Below, in pieces: positions 1 to 5,838 of a DNA stretch of 6,358 bases. Origin of the DNA: Candidatus Competibacteraceae bacterium (GTDB lineage Bacteria > Pseudomonadota > Gammaproteobacteria > Competibacterales > Competibacteraceae); the NCBI GenBank assembly GCA_012032855.1, contig JAAUQA010000204.1, forward strand, positions 1-6,358, given 5' to 3'. The stretch's first letter is position 1. Each line of letters opens with the position of its first letter. Both the position numbers and the translations under genes were made by a program. The notes beneath the pieces are model-generated. The model was not told the DNA's origin. It saw nothing but the letters and a program-made list of their open reading frames with translations, and did no database searches.

Positions 1-1025
1 AACCCAAGGTCGTTGGCGCACCGACGCCTTGCGGGAAATTCCGGTCACACCCTCCCCGGATGATTCATTTCTTCGATCCCAGTAACCCCAAAATGGCCAC
101 TAAGGTGGCGGACATCGCCAAAAAGGTGGACATCATTTTAGGCAATCTGGAAGACGCGGTGCCGATTGACCGCAAAGTGGACGCCCGTGAGGGGCTGGTC
201 AAGATCGCCAAGGAGACCGATTTCGGCGACACCCAACTGTGGACCCGGGTCAACAGCCTGGACAGCCCCTGGTTCTTGGACGACCTGTTGCGATTAGTAG
301 GCGAAGTCGGCAACAAATTAGATGTGATTATGCTTCCCAAGGTGGAAGGGCCCTGGGATATTTATTTTGTTGATCAATTACTCGCGCAATTAGAAGCCAA
401 GGCGGGACTGACCAAGCCCATTCTGATTCACGCCATTCTGGAAACCGCTCTGGGCGTCGCCAATGTCGAAGACATCGCCAACGCCAGCCCACGGATGCAG
501 GGGATGAGTCTGGGCCCGGCCGATTTAGCCGCTTCCCGACGGATGAAAACTACTCGGGTCGGCGGCGGTCATCCGGGCTATCTGGTGCGCACCGATCCGG
601 ACCCCGACAATCCCGAAGCGCTCCGCCTCACCGCGCAGCAAGATTTATGGCATTACACCATCAGCCGTATGGTGGACGCTTGCGCCAGCGTCGGTGCTTT
701 GCCGTTCTACGGGCCGTTTGGAGACATCGCCGATCTGACCGCCTGCGAAGATCAATTCCGCAACGCTTTCCTGCTGGGCTGTGTCGGTGCTTGGAGTCTT
801 CATCCCAATCAAATCGCCATCGCTAAACGGGTGTTCAGCCCGGAACCGGGCGAAGTAAAATGGGCGAAACGGGTCATTGAAGCCATGCCGGACGGTAGCG
901 GCGCGGTAATGATCGACGGCAAAATGCAGGACGACGCCACCTTCAAGCAATGTCAAGTGGTGTTCAATCTGGCCAAGTTGATCGCCGAACGCGATTCGGA
1001 GTACAGAGAGCTTTACGGGCTTTAA
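1..1025 (+). CDS. mcl: L-malyl-CoA / beta-methylmalyl-CoA lyase (HpcH/HpaI-CitE family), 5' end outside window
   Basis: Cytoplasmic Mg-dependent enzyme of the CitE-like aldolase family that cleaves or forms malyl-CoA (acetyl-CoA plus glyoxylate) and often beta-methylmalyl-CoA (propionyl-CoA plus glyoxylate). Numbering from the internal Met codon at 60, I see GNLEDAVP (28-35), the substrate-phase Arg in RVNSLDSPW (63-71), metal-binding Glu in ILETALG (E128) and Asp in [10 protein letters not shown] (D155), then GGGHP (168-172), YGPFGD (217-222), SLHPNQ (247-252) and DGKMQDD (286-292). From memory these match the Chloroflexus trifunctional lyase better than the Rhodobacter one. The Met at 60 has no Shine-Dalgarno, and the frame is open to base 3, so it is not the real start. 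The residues GAPTP at 15-29 match the family N-terminus, but 30-59 match it only in another frame (see findings). It is convergent with algR and has no visible functional link to the pilus genes. Confidence 0.88.
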   Translation, partial: PKVVGAPTPCGKFRSHPPRMIHFFDPSNPKMATKVADIAKKVDIILGNLEDAVPIDRKVDAREGLVKIAKETDFGDTQLWTRVNSLDSPWFLDDLLRLVGEVGNKLDVIMLPKVEGPWDIYFVDQLLAQLEAKAGLTKPILIHAILETALGVANVEDIANASPRMQGMSLGPADLAASRRMKTTRVGGGHPGYLVRTDPDPDNPEALRLTAQQDLWHYTISRMVDACASVGALPFYGPFGDIADLTACEDQFRNAFLLGCVGAWSLHPNQIAIAKRVFSPEPGEVKWAKRVIEAMPDGSGAVMIDGKMQDDATFKQCQVVFNLAKLIAERDSEYRELYGL

Positions 1026-1030
1026 ACAAT

Positions 1031-1098
1031 GTAGGGTACGCATCGCGTACCGGCCCATCGTCGGTGCCTTGGAAAAGGTACGCGATGGCGTACCCTAC
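1031..1098. repeat. REP/BIME-like nested palindrome between convergent genes
   Basis: Two arms, 1031-1051 and 1077-1098, are reverse complements apart from one extra base in the right arm. Each arm is also palindromic: GGTACGC-ATC-GCGTACC at 1035-1051 and GGTACGC-GATG-GCGTACC at 1077-1094. The outer tetranucleotides GTAG and CTAC close the long hairpin, whose loop is 1052-1076. A further GCGTACC lies at 1109-1115, touching the algR stop region. The head-to-head arrangement of two small palindromes between convergent genes resembles REP/BIME elements. No T-run follows on either strand, so an intrinsic terminator is not clear, although the hairpin could protect both mRNA ends or assist termination. 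Confidence 0.8.
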
Positions 1099-1117
1099 TC
1101 AGCTTGTGGCGTACCGA

Positions 1118-1849
1118 CTAAAGCGATTTGAGCAACCGTCGTACCCCGGATGCATGTCGGCGGCTAACTTCCAGACGTTCATCACAGCCGTTCAATAATA
1201 CTTCGAAACGTCCCTGAGCCGTTTTTTGCAATCCGGTTAACCGGGACACCGCCACCAACGCATTGCGATGGATGCGTAAAAAGGCCGGACCGAACTCAGT
1301 TTCCAACGATTTCAAAGGTTCCTCAATCAATACTTCGCCGTGCAGATGTCGCACGGTGACGTATTTTTGATCGGCTTGAAAGTAAAGTACCTGTCCGATC
1401 GGGATCAGTTCCAGTTTTTCGCCCAAGCGCGCGCACAGATGAGTGCGGGTGGATTGCATCTGCGTATCAGCCAGGTTAGCCAATTGCGCTCGATTGAGTA
1501 ACCCAGCATTGGTTAATGCTTGTTGCAGACGTTCTTTGCGAATCGGTTTGAGCAGATAGCCCACGGCATGGACTTCAAACGCTTCTAGGGCGTGATCGCT
1601 ATAAGCTGTTACAAAAATAATCGCGGGCGGTTTGCCCATAGTCACCAGATGGCGAGCCGCTTCCAGACCATCCATGCCGGGCATACGAATATCCAGTAGG
1701 ACGATATCCGGCTGCAGCGTTTCAGCTAGGCGCAGCGCATCAACGCCGTTACCGGCTTCCCCACAGTGTTCATAATCGCCCAATTCATGCAGTAGGCTGC
1801 ACAAACGTTCGCGCGCCGGCTTTTCATCATCGACAATCAGCACTTTCAT
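1118..1849 (-). CDS. algR: LytTR-family response regulator, AlgR-like
   Basis: A 243-residue DNA-binding response regulator, close to the usual AlgR length. The receiver domain (about 1-118) has the acidic pair D7/D8 in VDDEKPARERL, phospho-acceptor D53 in VLLDIRMPGMDG, T81 and K101 in GYLLKPIR. The LytTR DNA-binding domain (about 136-241) has ADQKYVTVRH (159-168), EEPLKSLE (176-183), FLRIHRNALVA (190-200) and the C-terminal VSRRHASGVRRLL. The motif series follows P. aeruginosa AlgR closely. The ATG at 1849 lies inside the upstream kinase gene (23-base overlap), with a weak GTGAG about 8 bases ahead, which suggests translational coupling. In Pseudomonas AlgR activates the fimU-pilVWXY operon and alginate genes. 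Here the pilus operon is next door, and a candidate binding site lies upstream of it. Assignment as AlgR-like is firm; the exact regulon is inferred. Confidence 0.93.
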   Translation of the reverse strand: MKVLIVDDEKPARERLCSLLHELGDYEHCGEAGNGVDALRLAETLQPDIVLLDIRMPGMDGLEAARHLVTMGKPPAIIFVTAYSDHALEAFEVHAVGYLLKPIRKERLQQALTNAGLLNRAQLANLADTQMQSTRTHLCARLGEKLELIPIGQVLYFQADQKYVTVRHLHGEVLIEEPLKSLETEFGPAFLRIHRNALVAVSRLTGLQKTAQGRFEVLLNGCDERLEVSRRHASGVRRLLKSL

Positions 1850-2861
1850 TTATTGAGCTCACAGGGATGGTGAAAGCCACTTGGTACTGATCGTCGTGTT
1901 GTTGAATACGCATCCGGTTGGCCTCGCCGTAGGCTAGCGTTAGCCGCTGGCGAACGTTATCTTGGGCTATATGATGCCCTGATGAGCGGCGGACTTGACC
2001 GGGCGAAGGCAGTGGATTCACGATTTTAAACTGGAGCATATCCTTGCACTTTTCTATGGAAATCACGATTCGGCCTCCGTCGGTGCGGGGCTCAATGCCG
2101 TGGTATACGGCATTTTCTACCAGTGGCTGGAGAATTAACGCGGGAACAAGCATGGTTAATGGAAGGCTATCAGCTAATCGCCAGTCCACCCCTAACCGAT
2201 CCCCTAAACGTAAGGTCTCAATATGCAAGTACTGTCGAGTAATTTCCAGTTCTTCTTTTAAGCTGATTTTATCCTTAGTGTCGAGGGAAAAGCGGAATAA
2301 ATCAGCAAGATCAAGAATAGCTTGTTCGGCTTTCTCAGTGTCGGTGCGGGTTAGACTAGCGACGGTGTTAAGACTGTTAAACAGAAAGTGAGGTCGGATA
2401 CGTGCCTGGAGCGCCTGTACCCGCGCATGCGCCTCTGCTCCATATTTGTCGCCATTGTTGCCGAACGTAAAATAGCGTAGGGCCGCCAACGAAACAATGC
2501 TACTGATAGCGAAATTTCTAAGTATGGTGTTGATATGGTTGGGTTCGTCAAAAATCGACATCACACTGATTGGTTCGATGATCCAAACAGCTAATAAGTA
2601 GAAAAGCACAGTTAAAAGTTGACTCGTACCGTAGGCCACCCAAATAGTTGCGTGAGCTTTTAAACGAACAAGTAAAAACCGGAAAACGCACAAAATGGCT
2701 GCTGTGCTCAGCGCAACCGCCTGCATGAACAGTGAAACCAGTCCCAGTTCAACCCAAAAATCTTGCCTGCTTTCAGCAGCAGCGAGCACTAGAATGCAAG
2801 CGAGCAATTCGGCGATCAGAACAGTGGCGAAGACAGCGTGATTAGTGCAAAAATCCGGCAA
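1827..2861 (-). CDS. algZ: Membrane sensor histidine kinase, AlgZ/FimS (LytS-type) family
   Basis: Partner kinase of the downstream AlgR. Numbered from the TTG at 2861 it has 344 residues. Hydrophobic stretches at about 10-30, 38-64, 72-96 and 112-131 give a four-helix membrane sensor with no sizeable extracellular domain. The His_kinase domain (PF06580 type) begins at RIRPHFLFNSLN, with phospho-acceptor H158. The ATP-binding N-box is LQPLVENAVYHGI (N250), and the later segment IAQDNVRQRL is the usual AlgZ-type counterpart of the G-box. The gene overlaps algR by 23 bases. The start is uncertain: TTG 2861 has no Shine-Dalgarno and falls inside the conserved FLPDFC motif, too late for this family. 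A GTG at 2886 has AAAGGA nine bases ahead but is one base out of frame, across the A5 run at 2867-2871. The correct gene is probably 1827-2886 with one A fewer. Confidence 0.9.
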   Translation of the reverse strand: MPDFCTNHAVFATVLIAELLACILVLAAAESRQDFWVELGLVSLFMQAVALSTAAILCVFRFLLVRLKAHATIWVAYGTSQLLTVLFYLLAVWIIEPISVMSIFDEPNHINTILRNFAISSIVSLAALRYFTFGNNGDKYGAEAHARVQALQARIRPHFLFNSLNTVASLTRTDTEKAEQAILDLADLFRFSLDTKDKISLKEELEITRQYLHIETLRLGDRLGVDWRLADSLPLTMLVPALILQPLVENAVYHGIEPRTDGGRIVISIEKCKDMLQFKIVNPLPSPGQVRRSSGHHIAQDNVRQRLTLAYGEANRMRIQQHDDQYQVAFTIPVSSINESADCR

Positions 2862-2895
2862 AAAGCTTTTTGATGTTGGGTGACACGTATGATTG

Positions 2896-2901
2896 TCCTT
2901 T
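2896..2901 (-). promoter_or_regulatory. Likely ribosome binding site of algZ
   Basis: Minus-strand AAAGGA sits nine bases upstream of a GTG (2886-2884). That GTG opens a frame reading V-S-P-N-I-K-K and then runs out of the kinase frame by one base. With one A removed from the run at 2867-2871 the protein would begin MSPNIKSFLPDFC, a normal AlgZ-type N-terminus. No comparable site precedes the TTG at 2861. Confidence 0.5.
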
Positions 2902-2975
2902 AATAAATCAGCTGTGGAAATATTCTGTAATCAAATCATAGCGTCGACACACAGTAACTGGCAGCTTGGTCTAGG

Positions 2976-3005
2976 CCGTTCGTCGGCGAAACTAAGCGGT
3001 TCGTC
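2976..3005 (+). promoter_or_regulatory. Candidate tandem AlgR (LytTR) operator in the divergent promoter region
   Basis: Two direct repeats, CCGTTCGTC at 2976-2984 and CGGTTCGTC at 2997-3005, differ at one position and are separated by exactly 12 bp, so they repeat every 21 bp, about two helical turns. The first equals the published core of the Pseudomonas AlgR box (CCGTTCGTC, from memory). The 9-12-9 spacing is the arrangement known for LytTR regulators such as AgrA. The pair lies in the gap between the algZ-like kinase and fimT, 127 bases before the fimT start. I infer that the neighbouring AlgR binds here to activate the pilin operon and perhaps to autoregulate algZ. No strong -35/-10 pair is visible downstream (AT-rich 3033-3046 could hold a weak -10), which would suit an activator-dependent promoter. 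Confidence 0.65.
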
Positions 3006-3120
3006 TTCAAATGCTGAGAATGTGCGCATTGGTTTGATATTTTTAACGTGAGGCAAAATGATGAGAATATCGAATACTTTATTGGATAAGGTAGATCCAC
3101 ATAAAAGATCTCTTCTATCC

Positions 3121-3125
3121 AAGGA
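3121..3125 (+). promoter_or_regulatory. Ribosome binding site of fimT
   Basis: AAGGA lies seven bases before the ATG at 3133. It supports that ATG over the in-frame ATGs at 3058 and 3061, even though those also have a GAGG at 3050-3053. The 3133 start gives a five-residue prepilin leader, which is normal; the earlier starts would give a leader of about 30 residues. Confidence 0.7.
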
Positions 3126-3132
3126 CATATCG

Positions 3133-3660
3133 ATGAAACAGAACGGTTTTACTCTGCTTGAATTGATTGTGACTATGGCCATCGCGGCTATTGTTTTGAC
3201 CGTGGCCGTGCCTAGTTTTCAGGGCATTATTCGCAACAACCGAATTGCTAGCCATACAAACGACTTTACAAGTTCGCTCAATTTAGCTCGAAGCGAGGCT
3301 GTTAAACGCGCTCGACGTGTCGTGTTGTGTAAGAGTACCGACAGCGCAAGCTGTGATACCTCAAGTGCAGGGTGGGAACAAGGATGGATTGTTTTCGTAG
3401 ATATTGATAATGATGCCGCGGTAGACAGTGACGATGAAATATTGCGCGTTTATGGTGCCCCAGAGGGTGTTGAGACAATAACAGGCAACACCAACATCAC
3501 CAACTATATTTCCTATACACAACAAGGTTTTACGCGGTTGACGAGCGGTGCTTTTCAGGCAGGCACACTCACGTTCAGTTTGTGTGACAGTCAGAATAAG
3601 AAACGGGAGATCGTGATCAACAGTATGGGTCGTCCTAAGTTAAATCAACCCGATTGCTAA
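3133..3660 (+). CDS. fimT: Minor type IV pilin, FimT/FimU/GspH family
   Basis: A 175-residue class III prepilin and first gene of the minor-pilin operon. The leader MKQNG is followed by the cleavage and methylation site G5^F6 and by FTLLELIVTMAI with the conserved Glu at mature position 5, then one hydrophobic helix to about residue 28. After the helix come the helical segment SLNLARSEAVKRARRVVLC (48-66), GWEQGWIVFVDIDNDAAVDSDDE (FimT core, 80-102, rich in Asp) and a C-terminal pair C151...C175 around VINSMGRPKL, which is typical of FimT. The protein would be processed by PilD at the inner membrane and placed at the pilus tip as part of the priming complex. An in-frame extension to ATG 3058 is possible but gives an unusually long leader. 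The stop is directly followed by the pilV ATG. FimT and FimU are not separable here by sequence alone. Confidence 0.88.
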   Translation: MKQNGFTLLELIVTMAIAAIVLTVAVPSFQGIIRNNRIASHTNDFTSSLNLARSEAVKRARRVVLCKSTDSASCDTSSAGWEQGWIVFVDIDNDAAVDSDDEILRVYGAPEGVETITGNTNITNYISYTQQGFTRLTSGAFQAGTLTFSLCDSQNKKREIVINSMGRPKLNQPDC

Positions 3661-4242
3661 ATGGGCACTATCGTCATGAGTAAGAAACAACACGAACAGT
3701 TCGGTTTTACACTGCTAGAGGTCCTCGTTGCGCTGATCATTCTAGCGATTGGTTTACTTGGCTTAGCAAGCTTTCAGGCTATCGGTTTGCGTTCCAATCA
3801 CAGCGCGCAGTTGCGTACCCAGGCGACCATCCTGTCTTATGACATTATGGATCGGATGCGCGCCAATATACGTGGGGTCCGCAATAGCCACTATGACAAT
3901 GCAACTGCTAGCAATGGCAATTGCGACAATTTCGGTAGCGGCACCCTACCGAATTGCGACACTCAAGACATGGCCGCCCATGATCTGTTTGCGTGGAATA
4001 CGGCACTCGCTAATGCTTTAGCCTCTGGTACCGGCGTGGTGTGTATCGACAGCACACCGGAAGATGGCACACCGACGAGCCCTGCGTGTGACGGGGCGCT
4101 GAATGGGGCTTCGACAGCCACTGCCCAATATGCCGTCAAGATTTTCTGGTGTGATGGAGAGGATCCAGATGACGACGGTATCCCTTGCGAAGCGGATGAA
4201 TTTCAACGCTTTACTACCAGTTTCCGTCCGGCGACGCTTTGA
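3661..4242 (+). CDS. pilV: Type IV pilus minor pilin PilV
   Basis: A 193-residue prepilin in the second operon position. The leader ends at G15^F16, followed by FTLLEVLVALIILAIGLLGLASFQ with Glu at mature +5, as in PilV. Family-typical downstream pieces are NHSAQLRTQATILSYDIMDRMRAN (46-69), the segment AAHDLFAWNTALANALASGTGVVC (105-128) and the C-terminal beta segment QYAVKIFWCD and FTTSFRP. Six cysteines (88, 99, 128, 143, 164, 176) could form disulfides in the periplasm. CDGEDPDDDGIPCEADE (164-180) is very acidic. The first ATG (3661) abuts the fimT stop (TAAATG), suggesting coupled translation. The ATG at 3676 is an alternative that shortens the leader to ten residues; neither has a strong Shine-Dalgarno. 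Assignment to PilV rests on the N-terminus and operon position. Confidence 0.88.
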   Translation: MGTIVMSKKQHEQFGFTLLEVLVALIILAIGLLGLASFQAIGLRSNHSAQLRTQATILSYDIMDRMRANIRGVRNSHYDNATASNGNCDNFGSGTLPNCDTQDMAAHDLFAWNTALANALASGTGVVCIDSTPEDGTPTSPACDGALNGASTATAQYAVKIFWCDGEDPDDDGIPCEADEFQRFTTSFRPATL

Positions 4243-4252
4243 CCAAAGGCAG

Positions 4253-5080
4253 ATGAATGACATGATGATTTACGGTAGTCGCAAACGTCAACATGGGTTG
4301 ACATTAGTGGAAATCATGGTGGCGCTTACCCTGGGCCTGGTGTTGATTGCGGGTTTGCTGCAACTTTTTGTCGGAACCCGGCAGACCTATCGGGCCCAGG
4401 AGAATCTTTCCCGCTTGCAGGAAAACGGTCGCTACGCCCTGGAGTACGTGAATCGTACCCTGCGTTTGTCGGGGTATCGATCGCGGGAAACCATTGAGGA
4501 AGGAGAAACCTTCGAAGATAAGTTCGACGTATCAACCAATACGGATCAGCGCCCTATATGGGGTGCTGATGATAGTACCAGCCCTGATCCTGACCCTGAC
4601 ACAGTACATGTTAGTTTCGAGGGTGAAACAACGCTATCCCAAATAAATGCATCGCCTCCCATTTCGTCCCTTCAAGGAGACGTTGTCGATTGCCTCGGCA
4701 GGGTCGCGCCTATTGACCTAGCCTCGCGCAATACCTTGACACTTGCAGGAACTGATTTGCAGTGCACCTCGATAATCAACGCTGTTACGAGCACCCAGGC
4801 GATTGTAGAGGGCGTAGAAGACTTTCAGGTGTTGTATGGAGAGGACACCAATGGCAATGGTGTCGCTAACCGTTATGTGCCGGAAGGCAGTGTAAGCGAC
4901 ATGAACAAAGTGGTTAGTGTCCGTGTTTGCCTGTTATTGCGGACTGAAGAAGATAATGTGGCTGTAGAGCCGTCAACATACGTCGACTGTCAAGGAACCA
5001 ATCCTCTGCCAACGGCGACTGATCGTCGCTTCCGCCGAGCATTTACAACTACTATCAGCCTCCGTAATCGGCTTCTTTAA
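4253..5080 (+). CDS. pilW: Type IV pilus assembly minor pilin PilW
   Basis: A 275-residue prepilin in the third operon position, ten bases after pilV. The leader ends at G15^L16; LTLVEIMVALTLGLVLIAGLLQLF has Glu at mature +5, and Leu rather than Phe at +1 is common in PilW. The PilW signature follows: VGTRQTYRAQENLSRLQENG (40-59), RYALEYVNRTLRLSGYR (60-76), VEGVEDFQVLYGEDTNGNGVANRY (185-208), and a C-terminal RRAFTTTISLRNR. The stretch DTNGNGVAN (198-206) is laid out like a calcium-binding loop. Starts at 4253, 4262 and 4265 are all in frame; I chose 4253 because AAAGG (4245-4249) precedes it, though at short spacing, so 4262 is almost as likely. A much longer reading from 4103 would overlap pilV by 140 bases and bury the leader. 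The protein is placed with FimT, PilV and PilX in the pilus tip complex. Confidence 0.9.
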   Translation: MNDMMIYGSRKRQHGLTLVEIMVALTLGLVLIAGLLQLFVGTRQTYRAQENLSRLQENGRYALEYVNRTLRLSGYRSRETIEEGETFEDKFDVSTNTDQRPIWGADDSTSPDPDPDTVHVSFEGETTLSQINASPPISSLQGDVVDCLGRVAPIDLASRNTLTLAGTDLQCTSIINAVTSTQAIVEGVEDFQVLYGEDTNGNGVANRYVPEGSVSDMNKVVSVRVCLLLRTEEDNVAVEPSTYVDCQGTNPLPTATDRRFRRAFTTTISLRNRLL

Positions 5081-5086
5081 AATTTT

Positions 5087-5090
5087 GGAG
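5087..5090 (+). promoter_or_regulatory. Ribosome binding site of pilX
   Basis: GGAG lies six bases before the ATG at 5097. It fixes that ATG as the start rather than the in-frame TTG at 5085, whose last base is part of this GGAG. Confidence 0.65.
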
Positions 5091-5096
5091 CACGGC

Positions 5097-5801
5097 ATGT
5101 GTAACTATTATAAACCTATGCAATACCAACAAGGCAGCGCCTTGATAATCAGCCTTATCATCCTGGTACTGATGATCATCATCAGTACTACAGGTATGCA
5201 AACCACTATCCTGCAAGAACGTATGGCAGGCAATGCTCGCGACTACAATAATGCATTTCAAGCCAGTGAGGCAGGTTTAGCGGACGGCGAGCAGGATCTA
5301 GCTAATAGAGATACCGGGGGTAACAAATTACGCCGCCGGGATTACCTTCCAACCGACTTTACCGACGATTGCAATAACGGTGATTCCGATCTTGATGGTC
5401 TGTGTAATCCCGCAACAACTGGGGATCCCCATTGGGACAATAAGACAATCTGGAATACCCTTGCCAAGTATTATGGTGACCGAACCTATAATGCTGACGG
5501 CAAGGATGACGCGAAACTAATGCGTTTGCCGCCTTGGTCTGATAGTTGTGATGCGGATTTGGAAGACGATGGAACATTAGACAATTCGGGTAATGAGAAT
5601 TGCCGTAGGCAACCCCGCTATATTATGGAGCGCTTGGAAACACTGGGTTCGCTAGTAACCGGTCGCAGCTATTCGTCTACCCCAGCTGGTGCAGTCACCT
5701 ATTATCGCATCACTTCGCAGGGGTTTGGTCTCGCGCTGGACAGTTCAACTCCGCCACAGCCGCTTGCACGAGCTATGGTGCAATCTGTTTACGGTCAATG
5801 A
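5097..5801 (+). CDS. pilX: Type IV pilus minor pilin PilX
   Basis: A 234-residue protein in the fourth operon position, 16 bases after pilW. The N-terminus QQGSALIISLIILVLMIII is the PilX_N pattern, with Ser at mature +1 and no Glu at +5, as is usual for this family. Next come TGMQTTILQERMAGNARDYNNAF and QASEAGLADGEQ (32-66), the strongest PilX signature. The C-terminal part has QPRYIMERL (172-180), TYYRITSQGFG (201-211) and AMVQSVYGQ at the end. The middle is acidic: CNNGDSDLDGLC (92-103) and CDADLEDDGTLD (151-162) look like calcium-loop or disulfide-bracketed loops. The ATG at 5097 with GGAG is preferred over an upstream TTG. PilX in other bacteria works with PilY1 at the pilus tip, and pilY1 is the next gene. 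Confidence in family is high. Confidence 0.9.
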   Translation: MCNYYKPMQYQQGSALIISLIILVLMIIISTTGMQTTILQERMAGNARDYNNAFQASEAGLADGEQDLANRDTGGNKLRRRDYLPTDFTDDCNNGDSDLDGLCNPATTGDPHWDNKTIWNTLAKYYGDRTYNADGKDDAKLMRLPPWSDSCDADLEDDGTLDNSGNENCRRQPRYIMERLETLGSLVTGRSYSSTPAGAVTYYRITSQGFGLALDSSTPPQPLARAMVQSVYGQ

Positions 5802-5838
5802 AATTGATCTCGGGATATGTTTTTGGAGAGTTGATCCG

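Noticed and set aside
645..1058. 137-codon minus-strand open frame inside the lyase gene
   Set aside because: It lies antisense to conserved lyase motifs, its translation shows no family features, and its start falls in the palindrome.
1031..1098. Intrinsic transcription terminator
   Set aside because: The hairpin is strong but no U-tract follows on either strand, so I recorded it as a repeat only.
950..1198. 82-codon plus-strand open frame across the palindrome into algR
   Set aside because: It overlaps two well-supported genes and the repeat, and has no ribosome binding site or recognisable domain.
2959..2976. TGGCAG with a following TTGG as a sigma-54 promoter for fimT
   Set aside because: There is no GC doublet at the required distance from the GG, so the -24/-12 pattern is not met.
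2931..3182. 83-codon minus-strand open frame in the divergent promoter region
   Set aside because: It runs antisense over the fimT start and the candidate AlgR box, and the translation has no recognisable features.
4103..4252. Extended pilW start at 4103
   Set aside because: It would overlap pilV by 140 bases and place 50 extra residues ahead of a normal prepilin leader.
5689..5838. Extended pilY1 start at 5689
   Set aside because: It would overlap pilX and bury the clear Sec signal peptide that starts at 5839.
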